Source of the DNA: Parascedosporium putredinis
Taxonomy: Eukaryota > Ascomycota > Sordariomycetes > Microascales > Microascaceae
Direction of reading: 5' to 3'
Length of the DNA stretch: 64,000 nt
NCBI GenBank assembly: GCA_949357655.1
Contig: CASHTG010000011.1
Location: 868,001 to 932,000 of the forward strand
The number at the start of each line of letters is the position of its first letter. The first letter of the stretch is position 1. Position numbers and translations under genes: made by a program. Below are positions 47,726 through 57,903 of the stretch, piece after piece. The notes under the pieces were generated by a model. That model did no database searches, had not been told where the DNA came from, and was given only the letters and a program-made list of their open reading frames with translations.

Positions 47726-49476
47726 CTACTCATCCTTCCTCTTGGCGTCTTCGGCCTTTTGCTTTCGTCTCTTGATCCACTGCTTGAGTTCGGCAAGGAG
47801 GCCCATGACGAGAGGCACACCGACGGGGCCAAGGAGGGGCAGGTAGACGGCAACCTTGTGTTCGTCGGGAAAGTAAAGTTGACCAACCATGCTCTTTTCG
47901 AAGAAAGCGCGCTCGGCCTCAGACTCGGCAGTACGAGCATGCTTGAGGGCGGTAGGGGCGGCAAGGTTTGAGCATGCCAGTTCAAGGTGGTTGAGGGACT
48001 TGGACACGCCATCCGCGACACTACGGGGAATAGATATAGAAGGGAGGGCGAGCGAGAGGCGAGCAAGGGAACCCAGGGTGGAGGAGGCGCGGAGAAGAAG
48101 GTCGGCAGAGCGGATACGGCTCAAGGTAGAGAGGCGGAGCGGAAGAGAGCCGGACTCGGGGGTGCCGAGGAGCGAGAGGAGATGAGAGGAGAAGGTGAGG
48201 AGGGGTTGCTTCAAAGCGGGGGCGTCGATGTGCGCCGTCGTCGACACAAGAGGGAGAAGATAAACGGAGCCCCATTGGGGGACGAGCCAGGACTGCGAAG
48301 TGGCTTCGGTGCCTGGGTCAAGGCGGACAGTCTGGTTGCCAATATAGATGATGAAGTTGACAGTTGGAGCACCGCCAATAGAGGGGAAAGCGGCCATTCA
48401 GCGGCGTTGATGAAAGAAACCAAGTCATCTTTAGAGAGGACCTCGGACTGGACGCCGGGGGTGGCGTAAAGCTGGACCTGGGTATCAATGGTGAAGTTGT
48501 GGATCGGGCTCAAAACTTCTAGAACGGGTCGTATGTAGTCATTCAGCGCGCCATCAATGTCCCAGGTGCTGGGCGAGGCTCCGGCGGTGAAGAGAGAAAA
48601 GGTGAGATGATACGTGTGGGAATACTTTAGGGAGCGGGTTGTGCGTTTCTCGAGCGTGCCTAGGAGCTCGGGGCTCAGCGCGGTGCTTCGCGGCTCGGAG
48701 GCATGGGAGGACGACGAGGAGAGGAGATAGGACAAGACAGCTTGCTCCTCAGCAAAGGTGGAGCGTAGTTCGGTAGCGATGTATGAGGCTAGGGCGCCGG
48801 GAGTAGAAGAAGAGCTGTGAGAAGGAACGGAGTTGGGGGTACGTGATATCGAGGATGGGTCGGGTAGGGTCGAGAGAAGAGGACATGGCGGAGCCGCTAG
48901 GGGCGAGTCGGATGGTAACGGCGGACTGAGACTCGGCATCGGCATCGGGCGTTTCCTTTGCGGACTTCGAGGCGAGTTGGAGGCGGAGATGGTGGGCGGT
49001 GAAGTCGTTGAGGTCATCAAGAGCATGCTGAGTCTGTCGAAGGAGAGTCTGGGCCTCTTGTTCCTGTAATGAATCCGCTTGCAGTGTGACTTGGAGGGGG
49101 AAGACGGGTTTACAGGCCTTCATTCGATTACGCTACCGGTCAGCGAGAGAAAAACTCAAGATTTGAAGGAAGCCTAAACAACTATTTCTAGGTGCGAGAG
49201 GGGAGCGGTTGTATCTCACCTTGCCATCGGCCCAGCTTAGCATGTCAGTTAGGGGTAGCTCAGCCCGGTAGATACTCGTCGTCTTCCACCATATCGGAAG
49301 ACCCAGTAATAGCACCAGCGCCCAGAATGAGAGTATTATATAAGTGCGCCGCCGTTGTTCGGAAGGCTTCTCCGGGGCGGTTGTGTGTCATCATCGCCGG
49401 TAGGCTTAGTGACAGGTGGTGTGGAAAGGGCATCAACGGGCGTGACAGCGGCCTCGGTGGCCTTGCCGCTAACCAT
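47726..49476 (-). CDS. GPI17: GPI transamidase subunit PIG-S / Gpi17
   Basis: A subunit of the ER-membrane GPI transamidase that attaches glycosylphosphatidylinositol anchors to proteins. The start at 49476 gives MVSGKATEAAVTPVDALSTP. A transmembrane helix, TYIILSFWALVLLLGLPIWW, follows and continues as KTTSIYRAELPL, the usual PIG-S entry. One intron at 49133-49219 precedes KPVFPLQVTLQAD. The lumenal domain contains LKYSHTYHLTFSLF and, near the end, the family motifs INAAEWPLSP, TVNFIIYIG and SWLVPQWGSVYL. A C-terminal membrane helix (VYLPLLGPVGVPLVMGLLAE) ends in a Lys/Arg-rich tail. Length is about 554 residues, normal for the family. The frame changes at G runs 49374-49377, 48835-48839 and 48383-48386. 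Confidence 0.88.
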
Positions 49477-51000
49477 GATGAGCGAAGAACAAAGATGGGT
49501 CGGCGCTCGGTTGCATAGAGTTAGCCCCGTCGCGTGGGAGGTGTCAAGAAGGGGATCTTGTGATCGGGTGGGAGGAAGTCGGGAACGTGGAGGCGTGGGC
49601 CGTCTCAGCAGCACTGACAGGGGTGTAAGACGACGAGCCACGATGCTAGACGTGTTTCTCGAGATGGGGCATTTCTTGGTGGTGAATGGCCAAGGACAAA
49701 AGCTGTGTGAACAATCTACCGAGAAGATACCGATCACATGAATTCTATGTGGGGGTTTGAGGTCCGGTTGTGGTTAGTCAGCAACGGTTGTTTCCGTTCC
49801 TGGATTGGTGCTTTTCGGCCGTTGTCACTGCCTACTGCTTGGGGCTAATAATACTCGCCCTACTGGAACTACTAATATCTCATCCATCTCCTTTCCTAAC
49901 ACAATGATATTCATCAGAGGTCATCCTCTAAATAGAGACAAGTGAGATTTGAAAATATATGCCAGAGCGTCAAGGGGATACAGTCCTCCAGATCTCACTC
50001 ATCCCAACCACTGCGGAAGATTCCACGCCGACCCCGAAGAATGGAAGGAATGCAGAGAATGTTAACATGGGATTGGAGGTCCACGAACACAATCCACCAT
50101 CATTTCTAGCCGTGCTAATGTCATTTTCACGCTCGGGAGGTCTTGTAGTGTAGTCAAATAGGATTTTGACGGACCCTCTCGAGACGGCTCATATACCGTT
50201 GGAGAGGGGGATCAACGGTGCCGATCCGGCTGCATCCGTCGCCGCGCACCCTTAATTACCAGAAATGGGAGGGCACCGTCGAACGAGGCGAGACGGCCGA
50301 ACCCGGGTCTTGGGAGTACGTGGAGGGAAAGAAGTGCGGGTAGAAGATGCCGTCGATGCGGCAGTATGGATTCCACCAAAGACGCCCGACATTCTCTCGT
50401 TGGTTAGCGCAAACCCGATCCCTTTTCTTCCTCCCGTGAAACGAGAGTTGCGAGTGTATGGATGCTTCAAAGTGGGGAGGGTGAACCCCTTCTAATTCTA
50501 CATGTAATCCCCAGTGCATCCACCCAATGGATCAATCAAGCTGTGCTCATCTCTCCTGACCAGGACCCAGCACCGAAGAAAAGAGACTCGTACATCCAGT
50601 TGATCGAAGGTCTGCCACATTCAATTATGAGGCTCTTCCACCTTTCTACTGAGGTATACCTTGGCTAATTTTATTATTATACCCACGTCGGAAGATTCAT
50701 GTTGTCCAAAGGGGAGTAAAAGAGAAAAACAACCTTGAATACAGAAGTTAGAGAGAAGGAAAAGATAAGAGCAAAGAGACAAGAGGCCAAGGGGAGAGAG
50801 GGCGGCAGTGGAAAATTAATGGCCCACGCGTGTTGCTGCTCGACAACAAGGAGCCGTTCCCACCGAGCCGCTTCAGGAAGTGGAGGTCGGAGGGTAATTT
50901 TCCAACATTGAGCGGCCACGGGCGGGGCCGCATTCTCACCTCTTGTGTGGACGGAAATACATTCGATGCCTCCCACAGCCCAGGCCAGTCCACAACGCAG

Positions 51001-51020
51001 CGCATCGCATCGCATCGCAT
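51001..51020. repeat. (CGCAT)4 microsatellite
   Basis: Four perfect copies of a 5-base unit in non-coding DNA, about 770 bases upstream of the CBM1 gene. Confidence 0.9.
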
Positions 51021-51626
51021 CCTCTCCTCTTTAAGCTAAGACGAGGGGAGCAGGAATTCCTTCCGCCGCCACCGTCTGCGGGTTGCAATCTTCCGTTGGC
51101 TGCCCCAGTGCCCACTGCAACCTCTTGCTCTTTTTCTCCACCTTGGCGGTCCTATAGCTTCTGTTCTCCCTCACTCGTTTTTTGAATCCCCCGGCACCCC
51201 CAAGCAAGCCCCAGAGAAATACACACGAACCCAGATCCCAGATCTGGCAGGACGGAAACCATCGCCGCGTGGCCGGGACCATGTTCCTTTCCTCGCATGC
51301 CCAGGCGGATCGATGTTGCTATGAAAGACCAGACGATGGCCTCCTTTAGGACTAACGCCGGGGCAAGCATGGGCGGAGCGAGGTCGGATTTGGCAGTGTG
51401 CAGTTTGTGCCTCCGGTTGCAACGGCGAAATTTGAAAGGTTCGGTTCCAATGACGCAGCGGAGGGCTTCCAAGAGGGCCGTTGCCGCGGATGTGGGGGAT
51501 TGGAATTGGAAAGGGAAGAGGGAGAGGCGAGCAGTGTAGCAGAGAGGTAGTATCGGCAGCGAGAGGCCACGGGCGTGGCCGGGAAGTACGCCGCTGCCAT
51601 CTCTTCACCATCAGAATGGATGGATG

Positions 51627-51634
51627 TATATATC
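51627..51634 (+). promoter_or_regulatory. TATA-like element of the CBM1 gene
   Basis: TATATATC lies 154 bases before the ATG and is followed by a C/T-rich stretch, a typical core-promoter arrangement for inducible fungal genes. The transcription start is not known. Confidence 0.4.
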
Positions 51635-51787
51635 TCCATCTCGATCCCTCTCCTTCCTCGCATTCTCGTCCTCGTCCCCTTCGGTTCGATCAAACGATTC
51701 AATCACCCGTTCCAACTCGGTAGACCCTTCTTTTCGCCGTCCATATCCGCTCCTTATCGTAGCCGTACTTCCCGCTCTTCAATCAAA

Positions 51788-52220
51788 ATGGTCAAGGCTT
51801 CCATCGTCGGCGCCATGGTCCTCGCCGGCCTGGCCTCCGCTCAGCAGGCCGTCTGGGGACAGTGCGGTGGCATCAACTGGACTGGTCCTACCACCTGTGC
51901 TGCTGGCTCCTACTGCATCCACTACAATGACTGGTACTTCCAGTGCATTCCTGGTGAGTTTTTGTCCTTGGTCTCCTCCCGTCTCCCGCAAGCGATCCGT
52001 CGCCAGCCACCCGCCGCGAGGATCCCGAATCTCGGAGCAAGGCAGAGATCCCCGAGCTTCAGACTAACACAAGCACTCAGGCAACGACCCCAACGCCCCC
52101 TCCTCCACCACCCTCAAGACCAGCACCACTGCTCCTCCCAAGTCGAGCAGCACCACCGCTCCCCTTCGACGACCACCACCACCACCCGTCCCCGACCAGC
52201 ACCTCCTCCGCCCCCGGTGA
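51788..52220 (+). CDS. Small secreted CBM1 (fungal cellulose-binding) protein
   Basis: The start MVKASIVGAMVLAGLASAQQ is a clear signal peptide, cut after about residue 18. A complete CBM1 follows: CGG, then WTGPTTC, AAGSYC and YNDWYFQC, with the aromatic residues that stack on cellulose. One intron at 51954-52080 has a CTAAC branch and splits the codon after CIP. The second exon is a Ser/Thr/Pro linker (NDPNAPSSTTLKTSTTAPPK). No catalytic domain follows. As written the frame ends at a TGA at 52218-52220 (101 residues). The last 30 codons shift to Arg/Pro-rich sequence, so a homopolymer error near 52160 may hide a Thr-rich tail ending slightly later, near 52232. The role is probably cellulose attachment, wall decoration or an effector-like function. 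The module is certain, the function is not. Confidence 0.85.
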
Positions 52221-53169
52221 TGATGAGTGCTAGAGGGTTTCTAGGAACAGTCCGAAAATGGCCCGCTCGTTCAGCCGAGTAGCTGCTGGCCAGGTCGTGG
52301 GGTGGAAATATTAGCCCACCGTGTGGTTGATGGGGATTGCGATGACCAACGAAGGTTGGACGGTGATGAGAACGTATAAGAGATCGAGAGAGGTTACAGA
52401 TTCCGTGTACATATTCTGGTCTGGGCCGTCCCTTGACTGCCAGCTTTTGTATAAAAAGAAAAGCAAGAGGCTTACCCCCTTCTTCAACCCATACTAGCTC
52501 TTGACCTACCCTTGCTTATTTTCTTGCGGTCGCTACAGTGGCATGTTGTGTTCTCGCTTTCGGCCTGCGTGACTTCACCTATTCCTGAAAATATAGTAAA
52601 AGTGGCTCTATTCTGCCTCACCAACCTGGAAGCGGGCAACCATCGTGTAAGGGAACCGATCAAATATATAGATCCATTATTTTAAGCTCAATTGGCCTTT
52701 TTCTCCATTGTAGCTAAACAAAATGGCTTGCCCACGAAAAGGCCAAGATATACTACTAGTGATAGCTCCAAAGCAGCCTCCCGAATTCAGCCTAATAATG
52801 GAACTCACTATTTCTTCACCTTGGTTCTCCGGCTTAACACGCCATTCACACCCTCACAGAACATTGAAATGAGAGACCTCAATCAATTCAGCTGCAGGTT
52901 CCTACAGTGTTTGCCTCGTCCCTAGAACCTACATGTAGCCTATTCCACCCCACTTCCCTTTCTGCCTATAAGTGTAAATAAATGGGGAAATGCTTGGGCT
53001 TTCTCTTCTCTTCACTCTCTCAATTTTTTTCACATACAAAGGGGAGGGGAAGATTGTCTTTGTCACCTAGAATTCCTAGAAGTAAAAAATCCATAATACT
53101 AGATGTAGTCCTTTCACAAGGGCGAAATCCCCAACACTCCTGGTCCAACCTTAACTCCTTTTACACCTA

Positions 53170-53175
53170 TTAGCC
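53170..53175 (-). promoter_or_regulatory. Candidate XlnR/XYR1 site (GGCTAA)
   Basis: TTAGCC on the plus strand reads GGCTAA on the minus strand, matching the known xylanase-activator core GGCTAA/GGCTAR. It lies about 600 bases upstream of the xylanase start. A six-base match is weak evidence alone. Confidence 0.35.
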
Positions 53176-53264
53176 CTTTTTCTTCTTTTCTTTAATTCTA
53201 GTTATCAAATATACTACAATATACACATGAATACTTAGAAACTCCAAAGTCTTGTATATCTAAG

Positions 53265-53440
53265 CCGGGGAATGGATCTCTCGTGTCGCTTAATGCCGGC
53301 GCACACCCAGCGCCTGCTTCCACATCATGGTACTGAGTATGATCTATGGATCAATCTATTATATCCACAACGGATCCAGGAATATTCGAGGTACTATATG
53401 ACTATATGGAGAGGGTAGCAACCAGTACTTTATACCCCAG
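53265..53440. promoter_or_regulatory. Two candidate CreA/CRE-1 sites
   Basis: CCGGGG at 53265-53270 and CCCCAG (CTGGGG on the minus strand) at 53435-53440 both fit the carbon-repressor consensus SYGGRG. They lie 330-510 bases before the xylanase ATG, where glucose repression would be expected. The consensus is short and chance matches are common. Confidence 0.35.
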
Positions 53441-53513
53441 GGGAACGCGCATACAGCCGCCCATATCCCGCATCTAGAAATCATCCACATGTGGAGATGA
53501 ATATACATATAGA

Positions 53514-53523
53514 TATATATAAT
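53514..53523 (+). promoter_or_regulatory. TATA-like element of the xylanase gene
   Basis: TATATATAAT lies about 250 bases before the ATG at 53775, within an AT-rich stretch. It is followed by a C/T-rich leader at about 53575-53650. Confidence 0.4.
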
Positions 53524-53774
53524 AGATATTCTTACACTCGTTTCCTCAGGGTTATTTGTGGCTTCATTATATCAAGGCCGTCCTCCCACTTCTTATATAC
53601 TCACGCTCCCTCCTCCTTCTCCCTCTATCGCGGCGCTCCGTATTTTCGCCTTGTTCTCCATCATTCCCACTAACACCGTCTACGTTTCGCGCAACCCGCC
53701 AGGTAGTACAGCGTCCCAGTTGGCAGGGAAAGGAGAGGGAAAAGAAGAAGGAAAAAAACAGGGTTGCCAAGTTC

Positions 53775-55343
53775 ATGATGCACGCGAAGAACATCCTCGC
53801 CTCGGCCTTGCTCCTCGCGAGCGTGGACGCGCAGCTCCACAAGTATGCCGTAGCCGCCGGTCTCCAATACTTTGGCACAGCCGTTGACAATGCGGCGCTT
53901 GGCAACGCGGCATACATGGCCATCGCGCGCGATCCGGACGAGTTTGGCCTCATCACGCCGGCTAACGGACAGAAGTGGGCTAATACGGAAGGTAGCCGGG
54001 GAGGCTTCAACTACGGCATGGGAGATGCCATTGCCGGCATCGTGGGCGCTGGGAGAAGCATGAGGTGCCATACTCTGGTATGGCATAATCAATTGCCTGG
54101 CTGGGGTGAGTAGGGACCCTTCACGTCCCTCGCTACTTATAGTTTTTTTCTTTCTTCGTCGCCATGCTAACGTATAACTTATCATGCCCACAGTTAACAG
54201 CGTGTACAGCAAATCGGACATGGAGGCTGTCATTCGCAGCCACATCACCAACGTCATGAACCATTACAAAGGCCAATGCTACTCCTGGTGAGGCATAACA
54301 CGCTCATTCTCGCCAATTCTCGCCTGCGATTCTGACTCGAAATTCAGGGATGTTGTTAACGAGGCTCTTGAAGATGATGGCAAATTTCGCCAAAGCCCGA
54401 GTACGCCCCCTTCCAGCCTCCCATCTCCCGTCCTTCAGAGCACCGTAGTTGCTCAAGGCGCCCAATGGTCTAGCCATCCACTAACTCCTCCCCGGGGGCT
54501 TTGCAGTGTTCCGAGCCATGGGTGAAGACTTCATTGCCTTCTCTTTCAAGGTTGCCGAGGAAGTCGAGCCGTCTGTGAAGCTGTACTACAACGACTTCAA
54601 CATCGAGCGATACATCAACGATAAAATCCGCGCCGCTCACGCCCTCGTAAAGCGCGCCAAGGAAGCCGGTGCACGCATCGACGGTATCGGCATGCAAGAC
54701 CACGCCCGCGTCGGCAACGCCCAGAGCAAAAAGGAGCTCATGGACACCATGGCTTTCTTCTCCGAGGTTGTCGATGAGCTAGCTTACACCGAGGTGGACA
54801 TCCGCCACACAAAGATGCCCGTCACCGATGCCGACAGAGAGCAGCAGGCCCTCGACTACATGGAGGTTGTCGCCGCCTGCCTCGAGACGGAGAAGTGCGT
54901 GGGAATTTCGGTCTGGGACTTTACTGACCAGGTATGGCCTCATCGCCCCGATAAGGGTTCCGTTTTCTCTGCAGCCTCACCTTTGCCTGCTTTCTCCGAA
55001 GCTCGCCAGCTAATCTGCCTATTCTCCTCCTCCTTTGTAGTACTCCTGGATCCCCAACGAGTTTCCTGGAGAAGGAGACGCTTGCCTCTACGATAGAAAC
55101 TTGCAGAAGAAACCAGCCTACCACAGCATCCTTAGCTTGCTTCAAAGCGCTGCCGAAACCAAGACCGCTGCGCCGGACTCCACCCCTGTCGAGACAGTCG
55201 TCGCTACAGCCACCGATGAGGCCGGCGCCAACCCGACATCCGAGGATCCAGAGACAGACGAGCTCGAGGAAAACGTCGCTACCACCGTCGTGCCAACAAC
55301 CCTGATAACTGTTGTGCCGGAAAGCCCAAGCGCAACCCCGTAG
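53775..55343 (+). CDS. GH10 endo-1,4-beta-xylanase, secreted
   Basis: Cleaves the beta-1,4-xylan backbone outside the cell by the retaining mechanism. Five exons: 53775-54105, 54194-54287, 54348-54400, 54507-54931 and 55041-55343, giving 401 residues in an unbroken frame. The start MMHAKNILASALLLASVDA is a signal peptide (the second Met at 53778 is an alternative start). GH10 landmarks: MRCHTLVWHNQLPGW, DVVNEAL with the acid/base Glu, DGIGMQDH, ELAYTEVDIRH with the nucleophile Glu, and VGISVWDFTDQYSWIP. The end of the catalytic domain is CLYDRNLQKKPAYHSI. No CBM follows. Instead there is a Thr/Glu/Pro-rich acidic tail of about 65 residues ending in VPESPSATP. A GPI signal is not evident because there is no terminal hydrophobic stretch. 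Confidence 0.95.
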
Positions 55344-55649
55344 TAAAGGATACATGTACAGTGGATCACAAAGCGCGAGTATCATGAACTCAAGAACGGA
55401 AGGAAAATAATGTATATGCATCAGGGGTCGAGGGGCCCAATCCCTGTATAATATAAACTTGTTGGCTAGGAAGAGTCGCTACCTAAATTTAACCAACTCG
55501 AAAAAAAAAAAAAAAAAAGTGATGCGCGCCCTACATGTACATCATAAAGCGTCCTCCAGTAAAGGAGAAAAAGGGACAGCAACGCTTTGTCAAGTAATAT
55601 AATAGAACACGGTAAGTCAGAGCCATGACTACCAAACTCTCCTTCTTCT
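55344..55649. other. Convergent 3' region with A18 run
   Basis: It separates the 3' end of the xylanase gene from the 3' end of the hydrolase gene on the other strand. An uninterrupted A run occupies about 55501-55518. Confidence 0.6.
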
Positions 55650-57239
55650 TCATCCTGTACCTCTCTCTCTCGTTTCCGCCTCGACCCCAGTCCACACGCC
55701 CCCTTCCTCAACCAGGCCAGCCGAAAATCCAGCTACGAGCCCTATCAACTTTCCCAGGACCTTCTCCTCGACCCAAAAGTGGCCTGCAGACGAGACCTCC
55801 ACGGCCTGGAACCTAGATCCTTGCACCTCTTGCATCCGCTTGGTCCAAGCGCGCAGCTTGTGAGAAGAAACGAAAACGTCGTGGTCACCAAAGGCGGCGA
55901 GAGTGGGATTCCGCATGAGTTTAAGCTCAGCGAGGCTCTCTACCTCCGAATCGAAGCCTGCGGGATCCGGCGCATGATCGAGGCTCGGGCGCAAATCATT
56001 ACTCCCGTCCTGCTCTTTTTTGGTTGGAAAGGGAGCCTAAACTTCGGGAGAGAAGGTAGATGGGTTGGTATCAAGGACATGCTCGCAAGATGAGAGACGA
56101 CGCCTCGGAGCGGGGAAATGAGAAGATATGCCACCCTCGGTGGAATGAGGTCGGTAATTTCTTCGGTGCAAGTGGAGTCCCCCTTGACTCCCCTTGTTCT
56201 CTCTTGATGCATCACCGATGCTCTTCCCAGACCGCTTCGCCTTGGCCACCACATCCCCAATACTCCTGCGGACCCTCTCCTCAGCTTCAATGATAAAAGA
56301 TCTCCTCCCTTCCCCAGAACCCCTTACCTCCCCGGACTCAGTGCCTCCCACTCGCAGAGGTGACTTCAGTGCTGATCCATGACCCCAGACCTCCCTGGCA
56401 CTCGCCAGAATCATGTTTTGATGGTCTGCGAGGTGCTCCGCCCGTAAGCGAATCTCCGCCGCCGCCGTCCCAAGCTTGGGTGACACAAACGGTCGCAACA
56501 TTTCCACCAACGGTGGCAGCTGCATAGTGATCATTGATCCGTACGAGTAGCCTCCTAATATAAGTACAGGTGGCTCTCTCGTCATGGTACTCGCAATGCT
56601 GCTGTCTGCAGGTCTAAAGGGTCCAGGTAGTGAGTATAGTACACCAGAAACGCAGTCACGGAGATGTAATCCGCCCTCTCAGCCTTTGCCGTCCACGATG
56701 TTCTCCCGCCCGAATCACCAGCCCCACTGCCATTACCTATTAGTTAGCTGAAAGAAAACGAAATCAGAGGAATTCTAGGGGGAAAGAGGAGCACCAGAGC
56801 CTTTTCTCTTTTTCCCATCCCACTAAACAACTGTCTGAGGAAAAGTGACCAACGTAGAGATCCCACTGGGGTGAAGCCGAAGTAGTCAACAAGGACCCAG
56901 GAATGAAAATGAAAGGCAAAGAAGAAAAGAACATGATAGAGCAGGGAACGTGGTCAACGAAAAGCTCATAACGAAGGGGGCATACCGAAAGTTAAACGTC
57001 CCCACGAGATAGCCCTTCCGCAACAAAGTTCCCGCCACCACATCCACAACATGATCATCCGCGCTACCTCCCAGAGGCGCATACGGATGCGCAAAAACCG
57101 CCGCGTGCCTCTTCCATTCAGGCGCGGCAGGGGAGCCGGTCAAGGACAGCGGGTGGTACAACCGGCACGACAGCACGGTAGCATCTTGGTAGCTCGGGAT
57201 GGTAAAGGCGATCGTTGGCTCGGGAAGCATGGTCTCCAT
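55650..57239 (-). CDS. Alpha/beta-hydrolase fold protein
   Basis: A serine hydrolase of the fungal family with the N-terminal pattern AVFAHPYAPLGGSADDHVVD. The substrate is unknown. The start at 57239 gives METMLPEPTIAFTIPSYQDA. One intron at 56727-56985 lies inside GTFNFR/GAGDSGGRTSW. The nucleophile elbow is GGYSYGS (Ser in GYSYG). The acid is probably Asp in FGDHDVFVS and the base is His in SAGHFWV. Between them lies an unusually long Lys/Arg/Ser-rich insertion, followed by PRVAYLLISPLRGVVSHLAS. The frame changes at a G run at 56619-56621, near 56165-56185, and at a T run at 56016-56021. Each shift joins conserved segments. Length is about 443 residues after correction. No signal peptide is visible, so it is probably intracellular. 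Confidence 0.8.
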
Positions 57240-57903
57240 TTTTATATATGCATGAGCGGCAGTTGAGTTTTAGAGAGGGGGTGAAGGCTAAAACCAGAGC
57301 AACGCCTCTTCTAGGTCCAAGGCTTCTCGAGGTTGACGGGCTTAGTTCGTGCGACCCTTCTGACGCGTTTCTTGCCCCTGTATGGTTGCCAGGAGCTCGT
57401 CAAGCCTCAAGCGCAAGATAGATTAGTCGGCCTGGGAAGGCCCTCGTTGAGTTAAAATGACGAGGATTTTATCATCCGGATCTATGCCAAAGACACGCAA
57501 TCCCGTACGTGGCTAAGCCTCGATGCTAGGATTGTTTGACCAAGGGCACCACCCTCCACATCCGTGAAGCACATGCAAATTGCCTTGAGTTTGATTACTA
57601 AGCATATCCTGCGATAGCGCTTCTCGGGCACTGCAAAGTTGAGGCGCTGGCAAGACGGTCGCGCGCGAAAGCGTTCCATGCTGAAATTGTGGTTGAGGGA
57701 AAATTAAAGCTGAATAAAAGCACCACGAATACCAGAAAGTCCACATCTATACTATACAGTTTGTCAAACATTCTCCTCGATGAAGGAGAAGGCATACTGA
57801 ACCCCATAGCTAAGAGAATGATGTGAAGGGAACCAAAAGAGAAGTATCAGTGAGGCTACCGAGATACTACTTGTAGCAAGTCATTTGCCTGCTTTGTCCG
57901 CAT
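57240..57903. other. Intergenic, 0.66 kb
   Basis: It holds the promoter of the hydrolase gene and the 3' end of the FAT1-type gene, both leftward. Nothing else is visible. Confidence 0.55.

Larger units (their letters stand above)
49477..51787. other. Divergent intergenic region, 2.3 kb
   Basis: It holds the promoters of GPI17 (leftward) and the CBM1 protein (rightward). GATC-type motifs lie near 50525 and 50597, a (CGCAT)4 repeat at 51001-51020, and a TATA-like element at 51627-51634. No supported gene. Confidence 0.5.
52221..53774. other. Intergenic, 1.55 kb, upstream of the GH10 xylanase
   Basis: It contains the 3' UTR of the CBM1 gene and the promoter of the xylanase gene. It is AT-richer than its flanks. 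Candidate XlnR/XYR1 and CreA/CRE-1 sites and a TATA-like element are listed separately. No gene is supported. Confidence 0.5.
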
